From Agapanthus africanus (taxonomy: Eukaryota; Streptophyta; Magnoliopsida; Asparagales; Amaryllidaceae), in the NCBI GenBank assembly GCA_030015575.1, contig CM057339.1:698008761-698072760 (forward strand): DNA of 64,000 bases, in the 5' to 3' direction. This document shows, in pieces, positions 48,101 to 59,189 of the stretch. Numbering within the stretch: position 1 is the stretch's first letter; every line of letters begins with the position of its first letter. A program made the translations under genes and the position numbers. Below the pieces are notes generated by a model. The model was given only the letters and a program-made list of their open reading frames with translations, was not told the origin of the DNA and made no database searches.

Positions 48101-49890
48101 GACCCGGTCCAACGGAACCTCTACAGTTCGAGTATCACAAATATACGCTAAGAATCCTTGACATCCCTTCCGCAAGAGCTGACCAGCGCGAAGAGACGAA
48201 ATCAAGCTGGGAAGGGTGACGCTGCGGTCTCCCTGAATAACAAGGACTGGCTCTCCCGGAAAGCTAAATATGACTGCCTTCTCACGGCAGTCCACCGAAG
48301 CATAACAAGTGGTTAGCCAATCCATGCCCAGAAGCACAACAAAGTCCAACATATTGAGGAGAATCAAATCAACCGATGAATCCCTCTCCCCGATACGAAC
48401 GGAACACAATCGAAAAACAAAACGAGCGACAAACGACTCGCCTACCGGAGTAACAACAACAAGCGGATGATCTAACGACGACGACTCATGGCCTAACATC
48501 GGTGCAAAGTGTGTAGAGACGTATGAATGTGTGGAACCTGGGTCAAATAATACCCGTGCGTCAAAAGAACAAACTGGCAAGGTACCTGTCACAACGGCAT
48601 TGGATGCCTGCGCATCCTGCGGTGTCAAAGCAAATACTCGGGCCTGTCCTCCACCGATAGCGGGCTGACCTCGACCTCGGCCTCTGCCTCCTCGTCCTCT
48701 CTGAACAGGACCGCCGCGTCCACGGCCTCTAGGTGCACCTAACTGGCCTGGAGCATTGCCGGTGGTAGGAAGTAGGGCTCTCTGAGGAAGGGGTGGTGAT
48801 GGTGGTAGGGTCACATGCGGAACTGTCGCTGCTCCCTATCGTCTCACCGGACAGTTTCTGACAAGATGGTGCGGACTCCCGCACCCAAAACACCCTGGCG
48901 ACAGCTGCTGCCCCTGGGGATAAGAACCATATAACTGTCCCCATCCAAATCCTCTGCCCGGCCTATCTCTCGGGAAGAATCTGGCGCGCTGCCTCTGAGA
49001 CGGTACATCGGTGCGAATCCTCTTCGGCCCAGAAACGGCCGAAGTCTGTGATATGCGTGCCTCCATCCGTAATGCCGTATCCATAGCAGCTGAATAAGTG
49101 TCGTAGTGCTGGGCGCCAATGGCAAGATATAGCTGGGCATCAAGTCCCTGTACGAACCTCTTCACCATCTTCTCTTCGGTATCCACCAAATACTGAGCAT
49201 ATTGGGATAACTGTGTAAACTGGATGTCATACTCAGACACCGTCATCCCAGGTGTCTTGACTAAGGCCTCGAAACTGCGAGCTCTGGCGTCACGAACGCT
49301 CTCTGGAAGGAAACGAGCTAGAAAGACCGCTGTAAACTCGGCCCAAGTCATAGGCGGTAGACCTGCAGCTCGACCTCTCAAGACTGACTCCCACCATGTC
49401 TGCGCAAGACCCTCTAGTCGGAAACTCGCAATCTCTACCCATCGATCATCCGAACATCTCAGCGAACGGCAGATCCTGGCTAAACTGTCAAGGAACGTCT
49501 GTGGGTCCTCCGCTGCCTCGGTGCCGGTGAATACTGGAGGTCTCAGCCTCATGAAATCCTGTAGTGAAACCGGGATGGTCACGGTGGCAGTAGTAGGAGC
49601 AGGTATCATGGTCGTCTGTGATGTAGTAGGTACGTCGTCCGGTCTCGGTGTACGACTGGCTGCAACTAGGGATCCTACCATCTGACGTAGCTCCTGCATA
49701 CCCCCCATCATCTGTCGCAACTCCTCCATACCAGTCTCGAGCCTAACCATACAGCCTGGGGAAGGTGGATCGGTCTGTCCCTGCGGCGTAGGCATACCAC
49801 CCTGCTCAGTCCTAGTCTCGGACGAGCCAGCTCGAATCTCGTCTCGGGCGGCAGCCTTCTGTGCCCTCGTAGCCTTTGGCGGCATAGTGA
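45180..49890 (-). pseudogene. E8 gag-pol region (gag, protease, RT, RNase H, integrase)
   Basis: Gag begins MPPKATRAQKAAARDEI, has the capsid-type block FLDSLARICRSLRCSDDRWVEI and one zinc knuckle, CFGCGSPHHLVRNC. Protease: [10 protein letters not shown] at about 48500. Reverse transcriptase: [28 protein letters not shown] and the FIDDILVYS catalytic box at about 47530. RNase [11 protein letters not shown] and DALSRR. Integrase: HHCC finger with HPGSTKMYHDI and CLTCQQVK, core with VDRLTKAAHFLPV, SDRGTQFTS, FHPQTDGQSER, and a GPF/Y-like stretch PRFVGPFEIL. The chromodomain-like end near 45200-45300 supports Tekay/Del. About four breaks; a fossil, though a young one. Confidence 0.9.
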
Positions 49891-50103
49891 CTGGTATAGG
49901 AACAGGACAATAAGAATGGTGCAGTAGAATCATAGGATACACGGAATTGAAGAAGGAATTTCAAGCAAGTATATCCTAAAGTCACTTAGGCGGAGTACCG
50001 TATCGCAAGTATGCCGCGGACATACGCACGCTACGTTACCCTACTTAAGTCACTTACTCCATCTACCAAGGGTCATCCTACACTCAAAAAGGTAAAACCT
50101 ATC

Positions 50104-50117
50104 GCTCTGATACCAAC
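50104..50117 (-). other. Primer-binding site of E8
   Basis: Minus-strand TTGGTATCAGAGCG lies a few bases from the LTR end GTGACA; complementary to initiator Met tRNA. Confidence 0.88.
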
Positions 50118-50119
50118 TT

Positions 50120-53100
50120 TGTCACGACCCGCAGGATACGGAATGTGACTGGCACTTAAGTTACGAAACGTCTCAAGACATCCGTAAAATAAGTAAGCCA
50201 AAGCCCAGAAACCAAAACCAAATAAGCAAAAGAGTGAAGAAAACCCAATCAATTGAAAGCGAGTTTATCAAATAAGTCATATAAAACCCTTTTTAAAAAC
50301 AATACCAATTTTTCCGAAAATTTCGGCAGAGTCTCCTTTGTAAATACTGGCCCCCAAAATGGGTACAACAAGAATATATATGAATCCAACAAATAAGGCA
50401 TCCCCAAGCGGGAGCTAGCCCTTCGCCACAAGGCGGTCACAAATCCCACACAATATAAAGCAACAACATGCGAAATAATCATAATGAAGCATAAGAAAAA
50501 CAGCATGTCGACTCAAGTGAGCTCGACCCCAAAATACAGCATAAAAGTCCACAAACCTCACAGTCTCATCTCTAGGTCAATATACAATAATACTGGTAGG
50601 TACAGTAGATGGAGTACTCTAGATACAAAGAATATAAAAGGTGGTGCAAAAATAATAATATAACCCACCTAAGAGCAAAACCTTGGGTCCAGGCAAAAGA
50701 AGCAAGTGCGCCCGCAGCTACTGTACTGACGGAGCGGACCTGAAAAAGGCTGTGGCACAACGGGGGTGAGTTGCCAACTCGTGAGTAATAAATAACATCT
50801 ACACAGGCTATCGAAAGCATGCACACAAGTATCCTAGCATCTAAAATACAGGTAAGGCAGGACATAATAGCAGGTAGGTATGCAATATGAATATGCTAGC
50901 AGGTATGAATGCAATGCGAATCAACTTGTGATCTGAATGTGTAAGTATAAGAAATCATGTTTTTTCCCTTTAAGAATCTCTTTTGAAATACCAGCACAAT
51001 ACCAATAGAATCAACCAGAACCTGTGTCCAGCAACGACACCTCAAAACTATCATAAATCTCATATATCCATGTCATAGTATCTCTGGCCTCAGCCATCCG
51101 GCTGACCCGGCTCAATATCAAAATCTCATCATCTCGCGGCCACGGTCGGTATCCTCTGGATATCCGCCGTGCCAAATAGTCACCGGTAGGTAATCCGTCC
51201 CCTGCCAGGCTCAACGTCAACACCACATTCATCTTGCCCCGGGGTACCATACCGGGCCCATCATGTACCCGTGACGGTTCCTCCACTTCTCGACACGGAT
51301 CTCCAAAACCACAGCAAACTCATGGTGGACGACACTTACATCACTAGAAAACCGCAATTTACATATTTTAAAAATATAATAAGTTTAGAAATTTTGCGGC
51401 TTTCCCTCAAAATCCAGAAATATCATAAAATCTCAAGAAATCCTCATAAGTGCATATGTCAATGATAATGAATGCATATGGTATCAATAATCGAGTTGCG
51501 ATGTGTGATAAATAAATTAGGCATGAACAATTAATATGATAAAGCACATGCACATGAATAGCAATCCTACGATTTCATTTTAAGGAATTAAAGCAATAGC
51601 GCGAGTTTAAGTATCAATTAGTAAAAGGTTTCAAATTAAAGGTTATCTAGTGTGGTGGCATGGCAATTACCAGGGTGTGTGTGTAAGCATGAAAAGTGCT
51701 CGTGCTGCATATAAAAACCCTGGCAATGGTGCATGTGTCCTATAGAATGGGTTCGTATATGTATGTCAATATAAGGCATGAATGTAGCAAATAATCATAC
51801 AAGTATTAAACCCCTAATTACTAATATTACTAAGAATCTTTTAAGTTACTAAAACTATCGGGCGACTTGCGCCATCCAACGATAGTCCCCCGTAGATGTT
51901 ACATCTACTCACAGAAATCCTCAGCTAGCTACGTCCGATCACCGCTTCCCCTTTTCGTGCCGCATCCGAAGCCTCCGCGACCGAACCTGGAATTTACATC
52001 AATACAAGACATAAGGTTACAAATCAAGAACGACGCAATTCCCTAACGAAAATACTAACGTTCACAAGCTAGGTACAACGTGCACAAGGTGCGCGGAACA
52101 CACGCGAAAATCGCAAAAACTGTAAAAATCGCCGATTTGGTCGCCCGGCAAAACTAAAACCCGAACACCCAAAAATCCGCACTCACACATCCTAAATGTC
52201 ATACGATATGCCAACAATATAATCTAGATACCGCAATTAATTCGCCACAATAATATAATAAAAACCTAGTAAGCTAGAAGTTCGCAAATTTGGTGCAAAT
52301 ATCGACAATTTGCGACAAAGTGCACATATTATCACACAAATATCCGAATTAAACCATTAGAAAGCCACTACAATTAAATTAACTCCTTTACCATGCATCA
52401 AAACCCACATTCCATACACAAACCTTTTCTTGATTTTGGTAATTAGCAAAGCAAAGAAAATTTCACACAAGTTAACTTAGATTAGCAATACATCAAGTCA
52501 CTTAAGCAAAGTAACCATATAGGTTGGTTAAGTAAACCACTAGATTAATTAACTAGATTTAATTAACTAAAACATGGTTTCAAGAAACCCTAGTTAACTC
52601 AACCATTAACTTTAAACAAAACTAGAATGAAAATAGCACTAATTTAACACTAAAACAATTTAATTAAAGGATTTTAACCATAAGAAATTAAAAGAGTAGA
52701 AATTATACCTTAAACCTATGGATCTAGCAAGAAGAAATTTGCCTCAATGATGGCCTCCTAGCACCATGATTCCAAGCAAGAGAGGTTAAAGAGAAAGGGG
52801 ATGAAGAATGGGGTTATTTTGTGAGGTTTAAATTTGGAATTTTTGAAGCAACTTAATGAATTTTTTGAAGAAAATGAAAAGAACAAGGAGATGAAGGGGG
52901 GCTGCTAGAATTTCGGCCAGAAATGAGGGAGAGGGGATGGTGTGGGTGTGGGAAAAAAGTCTTGGTCAACTCCCCTCAAAGTCAATGCACCATACCTTCA
53001 ACATACAATATTTTAAACATACACATTCAACTCAAATCATCCCTAACAAAAGAATTTTAAAACAAAAGAGAGAGGTGGAATTTTCTGCAGTTTGGTACAG

Positions 53101-53572
53101 CCAAGGAGATGTGAGGATGTGTGTGTGAGAGTGCACAAAATTTTTTTTGCAAAAAGACCCCCTACAAGTCCAAAATTGCAAGTTTAAGCTTAAATTCAAT
53201 AAATTTCGTTTTCCATAATAAAAATTAGTTAAAACTTAAAATAAATTACTAAAAATTTATGTTACAACTAGATTTTAATTAACATGATTTTAAAGCTTAA
53301 TTTTAGCCCATTTAAATTTGTATTTATCGCTAATTTAATATATTTTTTTACCGGCTTAAAATAATATTAAAAAATTGAAAAATTAGGGAAAATTTTTAAA
53401 CGACCAGAATTTCATAAGTAACTCATTTGCTACTAAAAACAAGCAATTACCTATCCATTTTAGGTATAATTAGTCCTAAACTGCAAAATAACAAAAAGGA
53501 CGGTTTTCGGAAAAATACCGAATTTTCACCGATTTTCAGGAAAACACCAAAACGACTTTTCAAGACGCTACA
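50120..53572 (-). repeat. 5' LTR of E8 (3453 bp)
   Basis: Same length as the 3' LTR and about 99% identical. Boundaries TGTCACGAC at 50120 and GCTACA at 53572 on the plus strand. Confidence 0.95.
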
Positions 53573-53862
53573 CTCTCGGGTGGATCGTTTTTGACTCGAG
53601 GAGGACGTTGAGGTGCCGACGTTCCATAGAGCCTACGAGGCGTGGAGGATAGCGATGAATACCCGAAGGACAAGTAACGTGAGGTATAATTTCGAATCAG
53701 AGTAGTTAAACCTTTCGTAGTTTGCTAGTAATGGTTTAGACATGATCCGTGTGCTCAGTCCGTGTTACGAAGTTTTGATAATCGTTTTTCATATATTCCG
53801 CCTCCCCGCAAGCTCGTGGGGTGCATGACATGGACTTACAGTGGTATCAGAGCCCACTAAAC
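53573..53862 (+). repeat. Second copy of the E7 LTR end and primer-binding site
   Basis: Direct copy of 41400-41689, about 290 bases, with roughly six differences. It starts immediately after E8 ends and runs through the LTR end (53840) and primer-binding site (53841-53853) into the leader. The left copy stops exactly where E8 begins. Confidence 0.9.
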
Positions 53863-54979
53863 CTTTACTAGCTTGTTAGCAACTAATTAGAACTTTGATC
53901 GTCGGAAAAACGCGAAAACATAACCCCGGACCCCTCAAGTTTCTATCAATTTTAAACGTGTCAAAAAAATTATTTGATAGGTATGAAAATTCACAGTAGG
54001 GAATTCTAAGAATACTGGGGAAATACGAGGAGGTAACTCGATTGGACTGCCGCGGAAGCGCGGCGGATTAGTGCAATCCGCCGCGGATCCGCGGCCGAGT
54101 CAACTCAGAGTTGACTCGGATTTGCACAGTAATTCTTGAATTTGGGTGTTTTGTTTTCCTGTATATTTTGTTTCTGTCCAGGTTACTTCAGTGCTGGCTT
54201 GCATTTGGGGTAGACACGGAAAAATGTTGTCGATCGATATTCTAAGTTATTTGCTAATCGAGTTTTATCTGTAATGTTTAATGTGTTCGTAAACCTCCCC
54301 TAATTGCTAGTATGTCGGTTAGCAGGGGGTTGCACATTTCTGTAATGGTTTTTACTGGCTTGTGTATATGAACTTGATTGGATCGTTGTGATGATTAGCC
54401 GGGGTTTGAGATGAGATTTTATATTCATTCATTTGATGTAAATTGTAATATGATGTAATATTCTTTTGCGGGGCACATCTGGTCTGAGGTTGTAGCCACC
54501 GTTGTATTATTTCATTTACTATTTTTTGCTCCTAGGACGGACCCAAGGTGGGGTGCACAAACTACTGGGTACTTTGAAGTGTTTAGTGGCCTACTCACGT
54601 TGTTGAGGGAGACCGCTTCGCTTCGGGTACTTGGCGGGTAGTTTGCAGTAGCCGTAGGGGTCTAGGGTGGGGTAATGGCTATTCATCACAACTGTGTAAT
54701 CCGTTTTTCGTTGCAGGCTCAAAGGAAACGCGGATTGCTTGTATATCCAATAATGTTCATCTGTGATCTGGAATGCCTATTGTTGCGTCTGACGAATGTA
54801 CAATATCTATATATGATAGCTATTAGACGTTACTTATGTTTTACACCCGTGCTAGCCCAGCCCCCGCTCTGTTGTTAGTTAAGTAACTTAACGGGTGGAC
54901 GGAACCCAGTGGCAAATGCGGATGGCATAAGAGGACGTTGTATTTTCGTTGTTTTCTGCAATGATAGGTTAATTGATGG
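53863..54979 (+). other. E7 leader up to the E10 insertion
   Basis: Untranslated. It contains the 14-base palindrome CCGCGGATCCGCGG at 54083-54096 and a second GC-rich hairpin just before it (about 54050-54068). It stops at 54979 ('aattgatgg'), which corresponds to about 58270 in E10. The 5-base target copy on this side would be gatgg (54975-54979). Confidence 0.75.
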
Positions 54980-57123
54980 TGTTAGTGTATATGCCCTAGA
55001 TGCCATTACTGTATCATACTAGTTTGTATATTACTTAATGGAAGCTTGGGACATTCACAGTTGTATAGACAATCTTGCTCAAAATGGTAGTATGCTACTT
55101 GGTTTGTTTCTACTTTAATATGTGCATATGTTTCTTTTAGCATATCGCTTATACATATTAGTGGAGCCCTTAGGATCTTTGCTTGATTACTAGCATTGTG
55201 ATGGCAGTCGTACTTGTGGGGGCTGGGTAATCTATAAGCACATCCTTATACAGGTCCCTAGTCGTAGGATTATCGAGACAGGGCATCGATACTCAGGAGT
55301 AGACTAGCGTATGCGCTTCTCATCCCAGCAGGGGAGATGGTCTGTCCCACAGCCATCAGTACGTCGTACTGGAGATAGTATGCGGGTGCTCGTTAGGTTA
55401 CGAGTACACTGGACAGGACTCATCGGGAACTGCTGGTTGGTATTATACCTATCATCAGTTATTAGTTCCCAGGTGACATGAGTACAGCTTAGTCCGTTGA
55501 CTTGACACTGTCACTTCGCCTCGAGTGTGTTCCCACTGTTCTTTGATTACTACCCTACCACGGCTCAAAGGAGTCGTGCAAACAGGTTGTAGTTGGGTGC
55601 AGTCCCGAAGCACTTGGAGGCAGTGACGGTTAGACAGGATTCGTCTCTCCCGGTATTGGGGGTTGATATCGCGCTGTGTCTAGGAGAGCCATTACACATA
55701 GTCGTCCTTGGCCAGGGCAAGCGAGAGATACTGGTAGGTTTCCAGTATTATCTCAGGGTGTTCTGGGCTACACTCCGACATGACTTGTACCGCTATTAGG
55801 GGACTGACGTTTTCTACCCCCTAGGCCCGCCATGCGATATTCTTAGACAAACAGACCGGACTGTGTGGAGATTGTCACATTCAGGCCCAGCAGGAGTTCG
55901 GATGGGTTTACCTCATAGGCCTTCTTATCGACATCTACCTGGGGACCGTTACGTACAGCTAGTGCCGCTTGCGGTCTGTGGTTAAACCCACTGCCAGCGT
56001 AGTGTCGAGTCTTTAGAGTCCCACACAGGGAGTTTCCCTGCACTGAGCGAAAGGTGTAGAGGCCGTATGGCTTTACGGCAGGGCTACGATCACTTACGTG
56101 CACTTGTGTGCGTATGCTGCTCGGGCAGGCAATACTAGTGGGCTTTGGTTTAAGCCGGATCCTAGTATTGTACGGATGGATTTGTTTTGTCTTCTGTGCA
56201 TTCGCGTTCTACGGAATGCAGATGCGGGTGTGTATGCACAGTTGTGAGGAGCGAAGAAGAAGGCGGTGCCTCATTAGGGTTTTGACAGTTGATTCGGTCA
56301 AAACCATTATGAGGCGGACTCATTAGGGTTTTGGCAGTTGGTTCGGTCAAAACCATTATGAGCCGGGGACATTATTTACTAATCTTTTTAGTGATAATTA
56401 TGTTATAGCTAATTGCTTTGACCATTTGACCATACTTGACTTTGTTGACCGTTTGACCAAAGTTGACTAGGATCTTCATGAAAGGTCTAAAGTATTCTTT
56501 GGTTTTCATTTTCTTTTTGTGATGAAAATGGTCAAGTCAATGTAGCCATCAACTTTATCATGAAAGGATTTGTAATGATGATGTTTATGTATTATTGCAA
56601 CCATGGTTCTTTTTCTTTAGCTCATTATTCTTTTCTCATTCTCTTTCATGAAATGAGAAAGCTCCATGGTTGCTAGTTCTTCTTCCTCCTCTTGATTTTT
56701 CCTTTGATCTCATGTGTTGAGAGAAAAAGGATCCAAATAGATAAACACATCCATCTACCTCTTCTACACAACCTAGGACATCAAGCCTAGCGATCTTGTT
56801 GCCCTAGTTACCTCGGCTTGAGGTGGAGCTCGGAGCACAACTCTCGGGTGGATCGTCTTCGACTCAAGAAGGCCGCGGAGGTGATCAAGATCCGGATCGA
56901 TCCTCAGAGCTTAGATGGACGAGCAGGATAGCGGAGAGAAGACCCGAAGGACCGGTATCGTGTGGTATAATCTCTATGGCATAGTAGATAGAACCTCAAG
57001 TAGTTTGCTAGTTTGTTGTTTAGCAAAGATCCTTCTTTTAGTCCATGTTGCCTTTGCGCCAAAAATCGTTTTTCGCCGTTTCCGCCTCCCCGTAAGAACC
57101 GGGGTGAGCAACATGGACTTACA
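54980..57123 (+). repeat. 5' LTR of E10 (family B, 2144 bp)
   Basis: TGTTAGTG to CTTACA. It carries the conserved LTR hairpin (CACGGCTC at 55559-55566, loop AAAG, GAGTCGTG at 55571-55578) and a tandem 'tcattagggttttg-cagttg-ttcggtcaaaaccattatgag' pair near 56269-56363. Confidence 0.92.
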
Positions 57124-57136
57124 GTGGTATCATAGC
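57124..57136 (+). other. Primer-binding site of E10
   Basis: GTGGTATCATAGC directly after the LTR; one base differs from the other copies but the match to initiator Met tRNA remains clear. Confidence 0.85.
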
Positions 57137-57332
57137 CTAGATAAACATAAACTAGCATGTTAGCAAAGTATTTAGAATCTTGATCGGAAAAAAATCGCAA
57201 AACACATCCGGAAAAACCATGTTTCTGCCAATTTTTTATACTGCTCTAAAAATGATTTAACATACATGAAAAATCGGCTCAGGGTTTTGTAAAAACATAG
57301 AACAAAAACGATCCAGTGACTCGGTCAAAGCG

Positions 57333-57346
57333 CCGCGGATCCGCGG
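57333..57346. other. 14-base palindrome in the E10 leader
   Basis: CCGCGGATCCGCGG lies 209 bases after the start of the primer-binding site. A second hairpin-like CCGCGGAACCGCGG follows about 16 bases on (57363-57376). Confidence 0.6.
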
Positions 57347-57376
57347 CAAGAACATGCTTCCTGCCGCGGAACCGCG

Positions 57377-58504
57377 GCCGAGTTGACTCGGCCGTGGACC
57401 GGGTTTTGTGCAGTGTTCTTATTTTGATGTTTTTGGATTTTTAGTATAGTTTGTTTCTGCCCAGATTTTCCAGAGAACAAATTTATTTTTGGGGTGGTTA
57501 CAAATCCGTATTTTGATCGAAATTCCGTAGACTTTGGCTAATGGATATTATCTGTGATGTGATATATGTATTGAACGTCTGCTAATCACTATACGACGAT
57601 TAGTGGGGGTTATACATATCTGTGATCTGTAATGTTGATGGTTTGTGTATATGAACTCGGTGGATTGTCGCGGATGAATAGCCGGGGGATGTGAGATGAG
57701 AGTTTCCTTTTCTTTCATTCAATGTAAATTTTTGTAATTGATGTAATATTATTTTATGGCCGCACATACGGGATGAGGTTGTAGCCGCCATTGTATATTA
57801 TTTCTTTTTACTGTTTTTGCTCCTAGGATAGACCCAAGGTGGGGTGCACAAACTACCGGGTATCTCGAAGTGCCGAGTGGCCTACTCACGTTGTTGAGGG
57901 AGATTGCTTCACTTCGGGTACTTGGCGGGTAGTTTGCTGCACTCGTAGGGGTCTAGGGTGGGGTTTGGCTATTCATCGCGACCGTGCAATCCGTCTTTCG
58001 TTGCAGGCTTGAACGAAACGCGGATTCCTAGTATATCCAAAGTGTTCATCTGTGATCTGGAATGGCTATCATTGCATCTGACGAATGTATATATCTATAT
58101 ATGATATCTATTTAGGCATTGCTTATGTTTTGCTTCCGCGCTAGTCCAGCCCCCGCTCTGTCGTTAGTTAAGTAACCTAACGGGTGATGACGGGACCCCG
58201 TGGCGAATGCGGATGGCATAAGCGTACGTCATATTTTCGTTGTTTGCTGCAATGGTAGGATTAAATGATGGGACGCATTAAAATTAATGCAAGAAAATAA
58301 ACCAAAGTTAAAGTCGTTGGAACAATTTCAAAACCACTCGGTTTCTTTTCAAAACAGAAAACTTTTAAAAATGCGGAGCTTAAACCACTCCTTTTAAAAG
58401 CTATCAAGGTTCCTTCGATTATATCAAGTTCACTACGTTCACGGTTTCTCCAAAACCATTCATAGCCCTCCGTCATTTCGTATAAATATTCAATAGTATT
58501 CAAG
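57377..58504 (+). other. E10 leader, middle part
   Basis: Untranslated; no gene seen. It contains blocks shared with E3, E7 and E1 ('gggtctagggtgggg', 'ctattcatcgcgaccgtg') and, after 58262, a stretch with 'atatcaagttcactacgttcacggtt' that corresponds to E3 10420-10450. Confidence 0.6.
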
Positions 58505-58715
58505 CTATGTTTGTTGACCTTCGTCAAGGCATAGTGATTGGTAGCTGTTGGGTGTTCATATGTAGCATAGATAGATGCGTTGGTTTGAGACAGTCGTATT
58601 ACCTTGTTGACCTTCGTCAAGGGTATATACAGGTGGGTTGAAATTAACCTGGACAATGACGGGTAGAACTTGACATGTGACTTATGATTTGTTGACCTTC
58701 GTCAAGGTCATAAGA
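58505..58715 (+). other. Three-hairpin array in the E10 leader
   Basis: Inner stem TTGAC, loop CTTC, GTCAA at 58514-58527, 58607-58620 and 58692-58705; starts are 93 and 85 bases apart. Outer arms pair separately in each: CTATG with CATAG, ACC with GGT (plus GTAT/ATAC), and CTTATGA with TCATAAG. Confidence 0.68.
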
Positions 58716-59189
58716 GCGTGGGGAAAAAATCCACATCGGGAGTTTCTAAAGAAACTGAAACTTGCTAGTGCTGCATACCATTTGGAGTGTGATGATTCTG
58801 GTAGGATTCCTTCAGTTTTATCACATGATGATATTTGGATCCCGATCCTACTGTGAGTATATGCTACTCCTCGGGAACTTTCTCGCTTAACGATCAATGC
58901 TATAAACCAAGTAGGTGTCTAGAAAGGTGTTAGCGGGGATACGCCAACAGGGAAAAGAGGTTACTTAATTAAGGAACTTCGCGAAAGCGTTGGAAAACCT
59001 CCCTCGAAGTACTGACACCAGCCTGGCTGAATGGTTAAGCAAGTATTGTACGGTGAGATTGATCCCGACTAATTCTTCCTTTATGGTTTGAGGAGGGATT
59101 CGAGAGACAGTGGAAGCCATCCTGTTTAGATAAATTAAAAACCAATCTAAACTTGCAAGAGCATCATGCTAAGTGTTTTCTTCTCTCTC

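Larger units (their letters stand above)
41690..53572 (-). mobile_element. E8: young Tekay/Del-like Ty3/gypsy retrotransposon, nearly complete
   Basis: Minus strand: 5' LTR (50120-53572), primer-binding site (about 50104-50117), gag (about 48840-49880), protease, reverse transcriptase, RNase H, integrase with a chromodomain-like tail (about 45190-48800), polypurine tract (45143-45157), 3' LTR (41690-45142). Both LTRs are 3453 bases long and differ at only about 35 places by eye (~99% identity), suggesting an age well under a million years at a grass-like rate (assumption). The domain order RT, RNase H, integrase is that of gypsy. All parts are present, but coding is broken in about four places. 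There is no 5-base target duplication (gaaac left, ctctc right); instead ~290 bases of E7 are repeated on both sides. Confidence 0.92.
39720..54979 (+). mobile_element. E7: Angela-like copia, family B; host of gypsy E8 and of E10
   Basis: Own sequence: 5' LTR and leader start 39720-41689, and, right of the gypsy, 53573-54979 (last ~270 bases of the LTR again, primer-binding site, leader). The leader matches the E10 leader block by block: GC palindrome, 'gggtctagggtgggg', 'ttaagtaac-taacgggtg'. E10 then interrupts it, so gag-pol, if any, is beyond the window. It lies inside E6. Whether it is whole cannot be judged. Order of events: E6, E7, then E8 and E10. Confidence 0.8.
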
